Source: Streptomyces ardesiacus (GTDB lineage: Bacteria > Actinomycetota > Actinomycetes > Streptomycetales > Streptomycetaceae). From it: a stretch of 64,000 bases of DNA. The translations under genes were made by a program, and so were the position numbers. Where the stretch lies: positions 1,178,001 through 1,242,000 of the forward strand of contig NZ_BEWC01000001.1 of NCBI RefSeq assembly GCF_003112575.1. Direction: 5' to 3'. Below the pieces are notes generated by a model. That model was not told the origin of the DNA. It worked only from the letters and a program-made list of their open reading frames with translations, and searched no databases. Positions 16,622-25,122 of this stretch are shown in pieces (the first letter of the stretch is position 1; every line of letters starts with the position of its first letter).

Positions 16622-17845
16622 TCAGGCCGCGGGGGTGAACCGCACCGGCAGCGACTGCGGTCCCCGGGTGAACACACCCTGCTCCACCACCTCGAACCCG
16701 TCCTCCGTCCGCAGGTCGGGCAGGGCGTCCAGGAGCTGTCCGACCCCGGTCTCCACCTCCGCCTTCGCCAGCAGCGCCCCGACGCAGAAGTGCCGGCCGA
16801 GCGCGAAGGCGAGATGGTCGGCGGCGGCCGAGAAGGCCGTCGTGGTGGTCAGGTCGTCGCGCATGATGTCGAAGCGGTCCGGGTCGCGGTAGCGGCTCTC
16901 GTCCCGGTTGGCCGCGCCTATCAGGCAGGTGACGGTGGCACCGGCGGGTATCGTGCCGCCGCTGAGCGTGACCTCCGTCGCCGTCTGACGCATGATCATG
17001 TGGACCGGCGGGGTGTAGCGGAGCGTCTCGGCGAAGGCGCGCGGGATCAGCCCGCGGTCCTCGCGCACGGCCGCCAACTGCTCCGGATGGGCCAGCAGGT
17101 TGGCGAAGATCCCGGCGATCGCCTTGTCGGTGGTCTCGCCCCCCGCCGCGAGCAGCAGACTGCAGAACGCCTTGATGTCCTCGTCGCTCATCCGCACCCC
17201 GTCCACCTCGGCGGCGCACAGCGTGGACAACAGGTCGTCGCCCGGCTTCTCACGGCGCTCCCGGATGATCGGGATCATGTACTCGGCGAACTCCACCCGG
17301 GTGCGCGCACCGGCGGCGGCCACCTCCTGGTCCCCCGACAGGTTGCCCAGGAACGCGATGACCGACGTGTACCAGCCGTGGAACCGGTCGTGGTCGGCCT
17401 TGTCCAGGCCCAGCATGTCCGCGATGACGTTGACGGGGAACCGGGTGGCGTAGTCGGCGACCAGGTCGGCGCGGCCCGTGCGGCGGAACGCGTGGATCAG
17501 CTCACGGGAGTTGCGCTCGATCACCGGCAGGAACCGCTCCTGGAGGTCGGCCCCGCGGAAGGCCGGGGCGACCAGCGCGCGCCGGACCGCGTGCTCCCGG
17601 CCGCTGAGCTGGAGGATCGTCCGGCCGTGCACGGGTTCGAGCTGCCAGTCGTAGTTCTCCGTCGTGAACTGCCCCTCCCGGTCCTTGAAGACGCGTTCCA
17701 CGTCCTCGTAGCGCGAGACGATCCAGCTCTGGGTGGCCTCGTGCCGGATGAGGGGCGCGCTGTCCCGCATCGTCCGGTAGACCGGGTAAGGGTTCGCGGC
17801 GAACTCGGGGGAGAGGATGTCGGGGACCTGCTGCGCGGTGGACAT
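16622..17845 (-). CDS. cytochrome P450 (conventional)
   Basis: A 407-aa bacterial P450 with all canonical motifs. The I helix is LLLAAGGETTDKAI, the K helix is ETLR in FAETLRYTPPVH, and the heme loop is FALGRHFCVGALLA. It is convergent with cvnE (13 nt apart), so the two P450s form a back-to-back pair, but with different promoters. The ATG is preceded by GAGGAGCC. Substrate unknown; no ferredoxin gene is adjacent. It lies 88 nt downstream of the FadR-type regulator on the same strand. Confidence 0.9.
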   Translation of the reverse strand: MSTAQQVPDILSPEFAANPYPVYRTMRDSAPLIRHEATQSWIVSRYEDVERVFKDREGQFTTENYDWQLEPVHGRTILQLSGREHAVRRALVAPAFRGADLQERFLPVIERNSRELIHAFRRTGRADLVADYATRFPVNVIADMLGLDKADHDRFHGWYTSVIAFLGNLSGDQEVAAAGARTRVEFAEYMIPIIRERREKPGDDLLSTLCAAEVDGVRMSDEDIKAFCSLLLAAGGETTDKAIAGIFANLLAHPEQLAAVREDRGLIPRAFAETLRYTPPVHMIMRQTATEVTLSGGTIPAGATVTCLIGAANRDESRYRDPDRFDIMRDDLTTTTAFSAAADHLAFALGRHFCVGALLAKAEVETGVGQLLDALPDLRTEDGFEVVEQGVFTRGPQSLPVRFTPAA

Positions 17846-17933
17846 GAGGCTCCTCGCTCGACAACGGCCTTGTTCCCCCAGGCTATTGACGGCGCGACAT
17901 CTCCGACAGACCGCCCGACGGGCTGACGCCTCG

Positions 17934-18743
17934 TCAGGCCTCGCCGTCCACCGAGCCGTCCGCTGAGCCGTCCGCCGAGCCGTCTGCGGAGCCGTCCACC
18001 GAGGCGCGCAGCCGTGCGCTGGCCATCCGCATGTGCTCGGCCATCGCCCGGTCCGCCGCCTCCGGGTCGCGGTCGCGGATCGCCTGGAGCACCGCGTCGT
18101 GCTCGCACAGCGTGCCGCTGACCGTGCCCTCGATGTCGCTGACGCGCTCCATCCAGACCTGGAGCAGCGCGCGGATGCTGTGCAGGATGTCGCTGAGCAC
18201 GGTGTTGCGGGCGATGCGGGCCGTCTCCAGGTGGAAGGCGATGTCGGCGTCGATGAACGCCGTGACGTCCCCGCCGGCGTCGCGCATGTGCCGCAGGTGC
18301 TCCTCCAGCCGCGCCACGTCCTCGTCGCTCGCGCGCTCGGCCGCCAGCCGGGCCGAGACGCCCTCCATGTACGTGCGGACCTCGACCAGGTCCTGGGTGC
18401 GGCGCTGGCCCAGCATCAGCCCCCAGTTGATCGCCCGGGGCAGGAACTCCGAGGTGCCCTCGCGCACGTAGGAGCCGGAACCGGGACGGATCTCGATGAT
18501 CCCGAGGACGTCCAGGGCCGAGAGCGCGCCGCGCACGCTGGACCGGGCGACGCCGAGGGCCTCGGCGAGCTGCCGCTCGGCGGGCAGCCGGGTACCGGGC
18601 CGGATGTCGCCGGCCGAGAGGTGGTCGAGGAGGCGCTTGGCGACCTCGCTGACGGACGACTCGCGCACCACGGGGCGCAGCAGCTGCGCGAGGTCGGGCG
18701 CGGCGGCGGAGCTGTGCTGATCAGGCTGACTGGTCACGGTCAC
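17934..18743 (-). CDS. GntR/FadR-family transcriptional regulator
   Basis: A 269-aa regulator. The N-terminal winged HTH is at about residues 30-95 (LLDHLSAGDIRPGTRLPAERQLAEALGVARSSVRGAL...PGSGSYVRE). The all-helical FCD effector domain is at about 110-250, with metal-ligand-like Asp/His residues in FIDADIAFHLETA and LCEHDAVLQAI. The C terminus has an imperfect four-residue repeat, DGSADGSADGSADGSVDG, encoded by 12-bp DNA repeats near 17944-18000. It starts at a GTG; another in-frame GTG lies two codons downstream. It is divergent from the MFS-led operon and probably represses it through the operator at 18856. Confidence 0.9.
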   Translation of the reverse strand: MTVTSQPDQHSSAAAPDLAQLLRPVVRESSVSEVAKRLLDHLSAGDIRPGTRLPAERQLAEALGVARSSVRGALSALDVLGIIEIRPGSGSYVREGTSEFLPRAINWGLMLGQRRTQDLVEVRTYMEGVSARLAAERASDEDVARLEEHLRHMRDAGGDVTAFIDADIAFHLETARIARNTVLSDILHSIRALLQVWMERVSDIEGTVSGTLCEHDAVLQAIRDRDPEAADRAMAEHMRMASARLRASVDGSADGSADGSADGSVDGEA

Positions 18744-18806
18744 CAGTCAACCAGATGCCGCGCGTGCACGGCTGACCAGGCAGTTCATCGCGTTTTCGGG
18801 TGTGGT

Positions 18807-18837
18807 TTGTCAAGAGTTGGGTCATGGGAAGATCTAT
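18807..18837 (+). promoter_or_regulatory. possible promoter of the MFS/kinase operon
   Basis: TTGTCA at 18807-18812 resembles a -35 box. A weak -10-like ATCTAT at 18832-18837 follows after 19 nt. The operator palindrome lies just downstream, where a repressor would block initiation or escape. Confidence 0.35.
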
Positions 18838-18855
18838 GACCCTCGCCACACTGGT

Positions 18856-18872
18856 AAATTGGTGACCAATTT
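18856..18872. promoter_or_regulatory. perfect FadR/GntR-type operator palindrome
   Basis: AAATTGGTGACCAATTT is a perfect 8+1+8 palindrome. Its TGGT-N-ACCA core is the form bound by FadR-subfamily GntR regulators. It lies between the divergent regulator (start 18743) and the MFS operon (start 18981), in an AT-rich island unlike the surrounding GC-rich sequence. A second TGACTGGTGACC half-match lies over the regulator start. Confidence 0.75.
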
Positions 18873-18889
18873 GGTTCCGGAGGCTTAGC

Positions 18890-18937
18890 GTGAATCCGAA
18901 CCGGTCGGCCGCCCTCGTGGCGGACCACCCGGAGTGA
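18890..18937 (+). CDS. possible 15-codon leader peptide upstream of the MFS gene
   Basis: A GTG-started small ORF encoding MNPNRSAALVADHPE then TGA. It has a textbook ribosome-binding site, GGAGG at 18879-18883 with a 6-nt spacer. It lies between the operator and the transporter start. It is too short for any family call and may be a regulatory leader or a chance ORF. Confidence 0.4.
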   Translation: MNPNRSAALVADHPE

Positions 18938-18943
18938 CCCAAC

Positions 18944-18961
18944 CCGGACGGAGTTGTCCGG
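18944..18961 (+). promoter_or_regulatory. leader hairpin before the MFS start
   Basis: CCGGAC, a 6-nt loop, then GTCCGG. It sits between the stop of the leader ORF (18937) and the MFS ribosome-binding site (GAGGAG near 18970). The position would suit translation-dependent control. Confidence 0.4.
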
Positions 18962-18980
18962 GCGAGCCGAGGAGTCGCCC

Positions 18981-20345
18981 ATGGGTGCCCAAGCGCCATC
19001 CACGGCAGTCGAGAGAACTGCCATCAAGAAGGTCTCAGTCCGTCTCGTGCCGTTCGTGGCGCTGATGTTCTTCGTGAACTACCTGGACCGCACGGCCGTC
19101 TCGTTCGCCGAACCGAACGGCATGGGACAGGACCTCGCCCTGACCGCCGCCCAGTTCGGCTTCGCGTCCGGGATCTTCTTCCTCGGCTACATCGTGCTCG
19201 AGGTCCCCAGCAACATGGCCCTGCACCGCTTCGGAGCCCGCCGCTGGCTGGCCCGGATCATGGTGACCTGGGGCATCGTCTCCCTGCTCTTCACGTGGGT
19301 CAGCAGCAGCGGCCAGCTCTACACGCTCCGTTTCCTGCTCGGCGTCGCCGAGGCGGGTTTCTTCCCCGGCGCGATCCTCTTCCTCAGCCAGTGGGTGCCC
19401 TCGCGTCACCGCACCAAGATCCTCGGCCTGTTCTACCTGGCCCAGCCGCTGACCACGGTCTTCGGCGCCCCGCTCGCGGGCTGGCTGATCGGCCGGCACG
19501 GGCTGTTCGGTCTCGAGGGCTGGCGCGTGATGTTCCTGTTCGTGTCGCTGCCCGCGATCATCCTGGGCGTCGTCGCCTGGTTCTACCTGATCGACAAGCC
19601 CGCCGACGCCAAGTGGCTCACCCCCGCCGAGCGCGACTGGCTGACCACCGAACTCGCCGCCGAGAACGCCCAGAAGACCGGCCACGAGAGCAAGCACGCC
19701 AAGGGCGACCTCAAGAAGGCCTTCACCAGCGGACGCGTGTGGATCCTCGCCGCCGTCTACTTCGGCTTCGTCTACGGCCTGTACGCCCTCGCCTTCTTCC
19801 TGCCGACGATCATCAACGGCTTCCAGGACCAGTACGACACCACGTTCAGCGTCATGGACAAGGCCTGGATCACCGCCATCCCGTACCTGCCCGCCGCCGT
19901 CGTCCTCTTCTTCTGGTCCCGGCACGCCACCCGCCACGGCACCCGCACCTGGCACGTGGCCGGCCCGGCCGTCGTCGGCGGAGTGTCCATCCCGCTCGCC
20001 CTCTACATGGGCTCCCCGACCGCCACGGTCGCCGTCATCACCGTGACCGCCTGCGCCATCTTCGCCGCCCTGCCGGTCTTCTGGTCGGTGCCCTCCCGCT
20101 TCCTGACCGGAGCCGCCGCCGCGGCCGGCATCGCCCTGATCAACACCGCGGGCAACATCGCCGGGTTCGCGTCCAGCTACATCACCGGCTGGCTCAAGGA
20201 CTGGACCGGCGCCTACTACGTACCGCTCTACCTCGTCGGCTTCTTCATGCTGCTCTCCGCGGCCCTGATGATCCTGCTCGCCGTGCGCCACAGCACCGAC
20301 GAACCGGCCGCCGCCGAGCACCAGGCCAAGGAGGCCATAGGATGA
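18981..20345 (+). CDS. MFS transporter, anion:cation symporter (hexonate/phthalate-type) family
   Basis: A 454-aa, 12-TM permease. The family signature is near TM1-2 (VNYLDRTAVSFAEPNGM), followed by GYIVLEVPSNMALHRFGARRWLARIM and LRFLLGVAEAGFFPGAILFLSQWVPSRHR. A long central loop (about 215-245) is Lys/Glu/His-rich. Relatives carry sugar acids, tartrate, phthalate and similar carboxylates, with proton symport. The start is set by GAGGAG 8 nt upstream. The stop overlaps the kinase start (ATGA). It should bring in the substrate of the following enzymes, so a carboxylate substrate should be considered as well as a neutral tetrulose. Confidence 0.9.
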   Translation: MGAQAPSTAVERTAIKKVSVRLVPFVALMFFVNYLDRTAVSFAEPNGMGQDLALTAAQFGFASGIFFLGYIVLEVPSNMALHRFGARRWLARIMVTWGIVSLLFTWVSSSGQLYTLRFLLGVAEAGFFPGAILFLSQWVPSRHRTKILGLFYLAQPLTTVFGAPLAGWLIGRHGLFGLEGWRVMFLFVSLPAIILGVVAWFYLIDKPADAKWLTPAERDWLTTELAAENAQKTGHESKHAKGDLKKAFTSGRVWILAAVYFGFVYGLYALAFFLPTIINGFQDQYDTTFSVMDKAWITAIPYLPAAVVLFFWSRHATRHGTRTWHVAGPAVVGGVSIPLALYMGSPTATVAVITVTACAIFAALPVFWSVPSRFLTGAAAAAGIALINTAGNIAGFASSYITGWLKDWTGAYYVPLYLVGFFMLLSAALMILLAVRHSTDEPAAAEHQAKEAIG

Positions 20346-22084
20346 CCCGCCTGTTCAACGACCCCGCCGCCTTCGCCGACGAGGCGCTGGAGGGCTTCGC
20401 CGCCGCGCACCGGCGCTGGGTGCGGCCGGTCACCGGCGGAGTCGTCCGGGCCGCGGCCACCCCGGCCGGCCAGGTCGCCGTGGTCATCGGCGGCGGCTCC
20501 GGCCACTACCCCGCCTTCTCCGGCCTGGTCGGCCGGGGGCTCGCCCACGGCGCGGCCGTCGGCAACGTCTTCGCCTCGCCCTCCGCCCGGCAGATCCACT
20601 CGGTGGCCGAGGCCGCGCACGGCGGCGCCGGAGTGCTGCTGATGTACGGCAACTACGCCGGTGACGTCCTGCACTTCGGACAGGCCGCCGAGCGGCTGGC
20701 CGCCGACGGCATCGACACCCGGACCTTCGCCGTCGCCGACGACATCTCCAGCGCGGGCCCCGACGATTCCGCGAAGCGGCGTGGCATAGCCGGCGACCTG
20801 CCCGTCTTCAAGGCGGCCGCCGTCGCGGCCGAGCAGGGACTGCCCCTGGACGAGGTGCTGGGCGTCGCCGAACGGGCCGGCGCCCGCACCCGCTCCTTCG
20901 GCATCGCCTTCTCCGGCTGCACCCTGCCCGGCGCCGACCACCCCCTGTTCACCGTCCCCGAGGCCCGCATGGCCGTGGGCCTCGGCATCCACGGCGAGCC
21001 CGGCATCGGCGAGGAGGCGCTGCCCACCGCCGACGAGGCCGCCCGGCTGCTGGTCGAGACCCTCCTCGGGGAACTCCCCGAGGACGTCGCGGGTCCCGGG
21101 GGACAGCGCGCCGCCGTGATCCTCAACGGCCTCGGCTCGGTCAAGTACGAGGAACTGTTCGTCGTCTACCGCAAGGTCGCGGCGCTCCTCGGCGAGGCCG
21201 GCGTGGAGATCGTCGACCCCGAGGTCGGCGAACTGGTCACCAGCTTCGACATGGCCGGCGTCTCGCTGACCCTGACCTGGCTGGACGACCGCCTGGAGGA
21301 GCTGTGGCGGGCCCCCGCCGACACCCCCGCCTACCGCAAGGGCGCCCTCGGCACCCCGGAGCCGGAGCAGGCGCCCGTGACCACGCGGGCCCAGGACACC
21401 GCCGTACCCGACACGGCCGCCCTACCCCCCGCCTCCGACGCCTCCCGCGAGGCCGCCGGCACCGTCCTCGCCGCGCTGGACGCGGTGGCCCGTGTCGTCG
21501 ACACCCACGCCGACGAACTCGGCCGCATCGACGCGGTGGCCGGCGACGGGGACCACGGCATCGGCATGCGGCGCGGCTCCACCGCCGCCCAGCGGGCCGC
21601 CACCGACGCCCACGGGCTCGGCGCGGGCGCCGGTACGGTCCTCGCCCGGGCCGCCGACGCCTGGGCCGACAAGGCGGGCGGCACCTCCGGCGCCCTGTGG
21701 GGCACGATCCTGCGCTCGCTCGGCACGGCGCTCGGCGACCAGGAGGCCCCGGACGCCCCACGGGTCGCCGACGGGGTCACGGAGGCCTCCGCCGCCGTGC
21801 GCCGGCTGGGCGGGGCCGAGGTCGGCGACAAGACCATGGTCGACGTCCTCGTGCCCTTCGCCGACACGCTGGCCGCCGCCACGGCCGAGGGCCTGCCGCT
21901 GTCCGACGCCTGGGACCGCGCCGCCACCGCCGCCACCGAGGCCGCCGCCGGCACCGCCGGCCTGCTGCCCCGCCGGGGCCGGGCCCGCCCGCACGCCGAG
22001 AAGTCCCTCGGCACCCCCGACGCGGGCGCCCACTCGCTCGCCCTGATCACCCGCGCCGTCCACGGCGTACTGCTCAACCACTGA
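20342..22084 (+). CDS. dihydroxyacetone/erythrulose-type kinase, fused DhaK-DhaL
   Basis: A 580-aa ATP-dependent kinase. The DhaK domain (about 1-330) has [10 protein letters not shown] and the covalent substrate-binding His217 in [10 protein letters not shown] Pro/Ala/Thr linker (about 335-375) leads to the DhaL ATP domain (about 378-580), with the Mg-binding [12 protein letters not shown] and GGTSGALWG. The family phosphorylates C1 of short ketoses. D- and L-erythrulose kinases of mycobacterial tetritol pathways belong here. With EryC/H/I-like isomerases next to it, a four-carbon or branched ketose fits better than dihydroxyacetone. It is coupled to the transporter by ATGA. Confidence 0.9.
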   Translation: MTRLFNDPAAFADEALEGFAAAHRRWVRPVTGGVVRAAATPAGQVAVVIGGGSGHYPAFSGLVGRGLAHGAAVGNVFASPSARQIHSVAEAAHGGAGVLLMYGNYAGDVLHFGQAAERLAADGIDTRTFAVADDISSAGPDDSAKRRGIAGDLPVFKAAAVAAEQGLPLDEVLGVAERAGARTRSFGIAFSGCTLPGADHPLFTVPEARMAVGLGIHGEPGIGEEALPTADEAARLLVETLLGELPEDVAGPGGQRAAVILNGLGSVKYEELFVVYRKVAALLGEAGVEIVDPEVGELVTSFDMAGVSLTLTWLDDRLEELWRAPADTPAYRKGALGTPEPEQAPVTTRAQDTAVPDTAALPPASDASREAAGTVLAALDAVARVVDTHADELGRIDAVAGDGDHGIGMRRGSTAAQRAATDAHGLGAGAGTVLARAADAWADKAGGTSGALWGTILRSLGTALGDQEAPDAPRVADGVTEASAAVRRLGGAEVGDKTMVDVLVPFADTLAAATAEGLPLSDAWDRAATAATEAAAGTAGLLPRRGRARPHAEKSLGTPDAGAHSLALITRAVHGVLLNH

Positions 22085-22095
22085 GGAAAGCCGCC

Positions 22096-22608
22096 ATGAC
22101 CGACAAGCTCCGCATCGTCGTCGGCTCCGACGACGCAGGCCACCAGTACAAGGAAGCCCTCAAGCAGGACCTGCTCGACAGCGCCCTGGTCGCCGAGGTC
22201 ACCGACGTCGGCGTCGACGCCGACGGCCACACCGCCTACCCCAAGGTGGCCATCGCCGCCGCCGAGATGGTCGCGCGCGGCGAGGCCGACCGCGCCCTGC
22301 TGGTGTGCGGCACCGGCCTCGGCGTCGCCATCGCCGCCAACAAGGTCAAGGGCATCAGGGCCGTGACCGCCCACGACTCCTTCTCCGTCGAGCGGGCGAT
22401 CCTCTCCAACAACGCGCAGGTCCTCACCTTCGGCCAGCGCGTCGTCGGCCTCGAACTCGCCCGCCGCCTGGCCGCCGAGTGGCTCACCTACCGCTTCGAC
22501 GAGAGCTCGGCGTCGGCCGCCAAGGTCCAGCTGATGAGCGACTACGAGACCGCCGACGACGCCGGTGCGGCGAACGGCAGCGCGGCCGACGGCGGGGCGG
22601 CCGCCTGA
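22096..22608 (+). CDS. RpiB/LacAB-family sugar-phosphate isomerase (EryI/DerI-like)
   Basis: A 170-aa isomerase. N terminus [17 protein letters not shown], catalytic Cys71 in [16 protein letters not shown], and the [22 protein letters not shown] block. The tail (about 152-170) is low complexity. The family interconverts aldose and ketose phosphates. In erythritol pathways the RpiB-like EryI/DerI converts D-erythrulose 4-phosphate to D-erythrose 4-phosphate, the product that enters the pentose phosphate pathway. The stop overlaps the next start (TGATG). Confidence 0.9.
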   Translation: MTDKLRIVVGSDDAGHQYKEALKQDLLDSALVAEVTDVGVDADGHTAYPKVAIAAAEMVARGEADRALLVCGTGLGVAIAANKVKGIRAVTAHDSFSVERAILSNNAQVLTFGQRVVGLELARRLAAEWLTYRFDESSASAAKVQLMSDYETADDAGAANGSAADGGAAA

Positions 22609-23393
22609 TGCCCGCCCCCGCACCGTCACCCGTGCTGCTGGGGGTGAGCCTGAAGATGTACTTCGGCCACCACCAGACGCTCAACTGGTCCCGCAGGATC
22701 GCCGCCCTGGCCGAGCGCCACCCCGCCACGGCCTCCGGCGCCGCGCGCCTCTTCGTCCTCCCCGCCTTCCCGGCCCTGGTCCCCGCCACCGGCATCCTCG
22801 CCCCCTACGGCGTCGCCCTCGGCGCCCAGGACATCGCCACCGAGGACAGCGGCCCCTACACCGGCGAGGTCGGCGGGCCCCTCCTCAAGGAGATCGGCTG
22901 CCGCTACGCCGAGGTCGGCCACGCCGAGCGCCGCCGCCTGTACGGCGAGGGCGACACCGTGGTCGCCGCCAAGACCGCCGCCGCCCTGCGCAACGGCCTC
23001 ACGCCCGTCCTGTGCGTCGGCGAACGCGACGAGGCCGACCCGGCCGACGCCGCCGCCCGCACGGTCGCCGAGGCGGAGCGCCTGCTCGCCGGTCTGGAGG
23101 GCACCGTCGTCCTCGCCTACGAGCCGCAGTGGGCCATCGGCGCCCCCGAGCCCGCCTCCGCCGACCACATCGCCGCCGTCTGCACCGCCCTGCGCGGCTG
23201 GCTCGGCTCCCGGCCCCAGCACGCCGGTTCCACCGTCATCTACGGCGGCAGCGCCGGCCCCGGCCTGCTGACCCGCCTGGCCGGAACCGTCGAGGGCCTC
23301 TTCCTCGGCCGCTTCGCCCACGACCCGGCGAACGTCGAGGCGATCCTCGACGAGATCCGCTCCCCGGCCACGACCCCGGCGGCGGTGGCGTGA
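22608..23393 (+). CDS. triosephosphate-isomerase paralogue (EryH/LerI-like)
   Basis: A 261-aa TIM-barrel. The catalytic Lys16, His105 and Glu172 are all kept (VSLKMY, GHAERR, AYEPQWAIG) and the C-terminal phosphate loop GGSAGPG is present. However, the strand-1 Asn of the canonical NxK is Ser14 (VSLK), and the Ser after the catalytic His is Ala. These changes point away from housekeeping TIM. EryH of Brucella and LerI of mycobacteria are TIM-family L-erythrulose 1-phosphate isomerases, the best functional models. It is coupled to genes on both sides by TGATG overlaps. Confidence 0.88.
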   Translation: MPAPAPSPVLLGVSLKMYFGHHQTLNWSRRIAALAERHPATASGAARLFVLPAFPALVPATGILAPYGVALGAQDIATEDSGPYTGEVGGPLLKEIGCRYAEVGHAERRRLYGEGDTVVAAKTAAALRNGLTPVLCVGERDEADPADAAARTVAEAERLLAGLEGTVVLAYEPQWAIGAPEPASADHIAAVCTALRGWLGSRPQHAGSTVIYGGSAGPGLLTRLAGTVEGLFLGRFAHDPANVEAILDEIRSPATTPAAVA

Positions 23394-24193
23394 TGGCGTA
23401 CGGCATCAGCACCTACGCGTACTTCTGGCGCATCTCGTCCCGGGCACCCGAGCCGATGTCCCTGCCGGACATGCTCCGCGACACGGCGGAACTGGGCGGC
23501 GAGGTCTTCCAGATCTGCGACTACGCGCCCGTCGAGTCCTGTGACCGCGCGGAACTCGCCGACCTCCGGGCCACCGCCGGCGACCTCGGCCTGACCCTGG
23601 AACTGGGCACCCGGGGCATCCGCCCCGGGCACCTGCTGAAGTACCTCGACACGGCGGGCGAGCTGGGCGTGACCCTGGTCCGCTCCATGCTCAACACGGC
23701 CGACCACCGGCCCGGCACCGCCGAGGCGGTGGCCCTCCTGAAGGAGGCCGTGCCCCGCTACGCGGCCGCCGGCGTCACCCTCGGCCTGGAGACCTACGAA
23801 CAGGTCGCCACCGACGACCTCGTGGACGTCGTGCGCGCCGTCGACGACCCGCACCTCGGCATCGTCCTGGATCCGGGCAACAGCGTCGCCCGGCTGGAAC
23901 GCCCCGCCGACGTCGTGGCCGCCACCGCGCCCCACGTGGTCAACATCCACGTCAAGGACTTCGCCTTCACCCGCCGCGACGGCTGGGTCGGCTTCACCTA
24001 CGCCGGCTGCCCGCTCGGCGAGGGCCTCCTGGACTACGACGCCATGATCGCCGCGGTGGGGCCCGAAGAACGCGGCGTCAACCAGATCGTGGAGCACTGG
24101 CTCCCGTGGCAGGACGAGGGCTACGACGCCACCGCCCGGCTCGAACACCAGTGGACGCAACACAGCATCAACACCCTCCTGAGGAGCGAGTAA
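23393..24193 (+). CDS. xylose-isomerase-like TIM-barrel epimerase (EryC-like)
   Basis: A 266-aa sugar phosphate isomerase/epimerase (AP endonuclease 2 fold). The usual divalent-metal residues are in place: Glu133 (GLETYEQ), Asp160 (VLDPGNS), His186 (NIHVKD) and Glu234 (VEHW). In erythritol catabolism EryC, of this fold, epimerises erythrulose phosphate. IolE/IolI-type inositol or sugar-acid isomerases are an alternative. The start overlaps the TIM-like stop; the stop overlaps the next ATG (TAATG). Confidence 0.88.
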   Translation: MAYGISTYAYFWRISSRAPEPMSLPDMLRDTAELGGEVFQICDYAPVESCDRAELADLRATAGDLGLTLELGTRGIRPGHLLKYLDTAGELGVTLVRSMLNTADHRPGTAEAVALLKEAVPRYAAAGVTLGLETYEQVATDDLVDVVRAVDDPHLGIVLDPGNSVARLERPADVVAATAPHVVNIHVKDFAFTRRDGWVGFTYAGCPLGEGLLDYDAMIAAVGPEERGVNQIVEHWLPWQDEGYDATARLEHQWTQHSINTLLRSE

Positions 24194-25068
24194 TGGCCAC
24201 CGAGATCCAGACCCGGGCCGACGTGAAGACCGTCGCCGTCATCGGGGCCGCCGGCAAGATGGGCCAGCGTGTCTCCAACAACCTGGTCGAGAGCGACTTC
24301 CGGGTGCTCTTCAGCGAGGCGTCGCCCAAGGGGCAGGAGCTGATCCGCGGCCTGGGCCGCGAGCTGACCGAGTCCGAGGACGCCGCCGCCGAGGCCGACG
24401 TCGTCATCCTCGCCGTGCCCGACGTGGTCCTCGGCAAGGTCTCCGAGGAACTGGTGCCGCTCATGAAGCCGGGCACCGTCGTCCTCACCCTCGACCCGGC
24501 CGCCGCCTACGCCGGTCTGCTCTTCGCCCGCGAGGACGTCCACTACGCCTGCGCCCACCCCTGCCACCCCTCGGTGTTCCTGGAGCGCACCACCAAGGAG
24601 GAGTGGCAGGACACCTTCGGCGGCATCGCCGCCCCGCAGGAGGTCGTCGCCGCCTACGAGGGCGGGGACGCCGCCAAGCAGGAACTGGCGGACTCCGTCA
24701 TCCGCGTCATGTACGCCCCGGTCGTCGACGTCCACTGGGTCACCGTCAAGCAGCTCGCCGTGCTGGAGCCGACCCTGGTCGAGACCATCGCCTGCATGGT
24801 CGGCGCCCTGCTGACCGAGGCCCTGCACGAGACCGTCCACACCGTCGGCGTCCCCGAGAAGGCCGCCCGCGCCATGCTGCTCGGCCACACCCAGGTCGCC
24901 CTCGCCAACACGCTCAAGGGCTCCAACCCGTTCTCCGACGCCTGCCTGATCGCCATGGACTACGGCCGTGAGTCCATCGTGCGGGAGGACTGGAAGAAGG
25001 TCTTCGACGACGAGGAACTGGACAAGGTCATCACGCGCATGCTGAAGATCAAGGAGATCAAGCGCTGA
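24193..25068 (+). CDS. NAD(P)-dependent dehydrogenase with phosphogluconate-dehydrogenase-like C domain (ApnO-like)
   Basis: A 291-aa protein with an N-terminal Rossmann fold (VAVIGAAGKMGQRVSNNL, then VVILAVPDVVLG) and a helical C domain (about 175-291) with TLVETIACMVGALLTEAL and LLGHTQVALANTLKG. I relate it to the family that includes D-apionate oxidoisomerase (ApnO). The HACAHPCHPSVF-type region (residues about 115-125) is a family feature. It is the last gene of the operon and could provide the missing oxidation step on a branched or sugar-acid substrate. The substrate is not established; this is the least certain step of the pathway. Confidence 0.8.
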   Translation: MATEIQTRADVKTVAVIGAAGKMGQRVSNNLVESDFRVLFSEASPKGQELIRGLGRELTESEDAAAEADVVILAVPDVVLGKVSEELVPLMKPGTVVLTLDPAAAYAGLLFAREDVHYACAHPCHPSVFLERTTKEEWQDTFGGIAAPQEVVAAYEGGDAAKQELADSVIRVMYAPVVDVHWVTVKQLAVLEPTLVETIACMVGALLTEALHETVHTVGVPEKAARAMLLGHTQVALANTLKGSNPFSDACLIAMDYGRESIVREDWKKVFDDEELDKVITRMLKIKEIKR

Positions 25069-25083
25069 CCCGGCCGGGAACGC

Positions 25084-25115
25084 GACGCCGGAGACCCGCA
25101 CGGGTCTCCGGCGTC
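25084..25115 (+). terminator. strong hairpin terminator after the kinase/isomerase operon
   Basis: A perfect 14-bp stem with a GCAC loop between the convergent stop codons at 25068 and 25123. No U-run follows, as is usual in Streptomyces. It can act on both strands. Confidence 0.85.
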
Positions 25116-25122
25116 GTCGTGC

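Noticed and set aside
17944..18000. 12-bp DNA repeats near the end of the GntR gene as a mobile or CRISPR-like array
   Set aside because: They encode the DGSA repeat of the protein tail and have no spacers.
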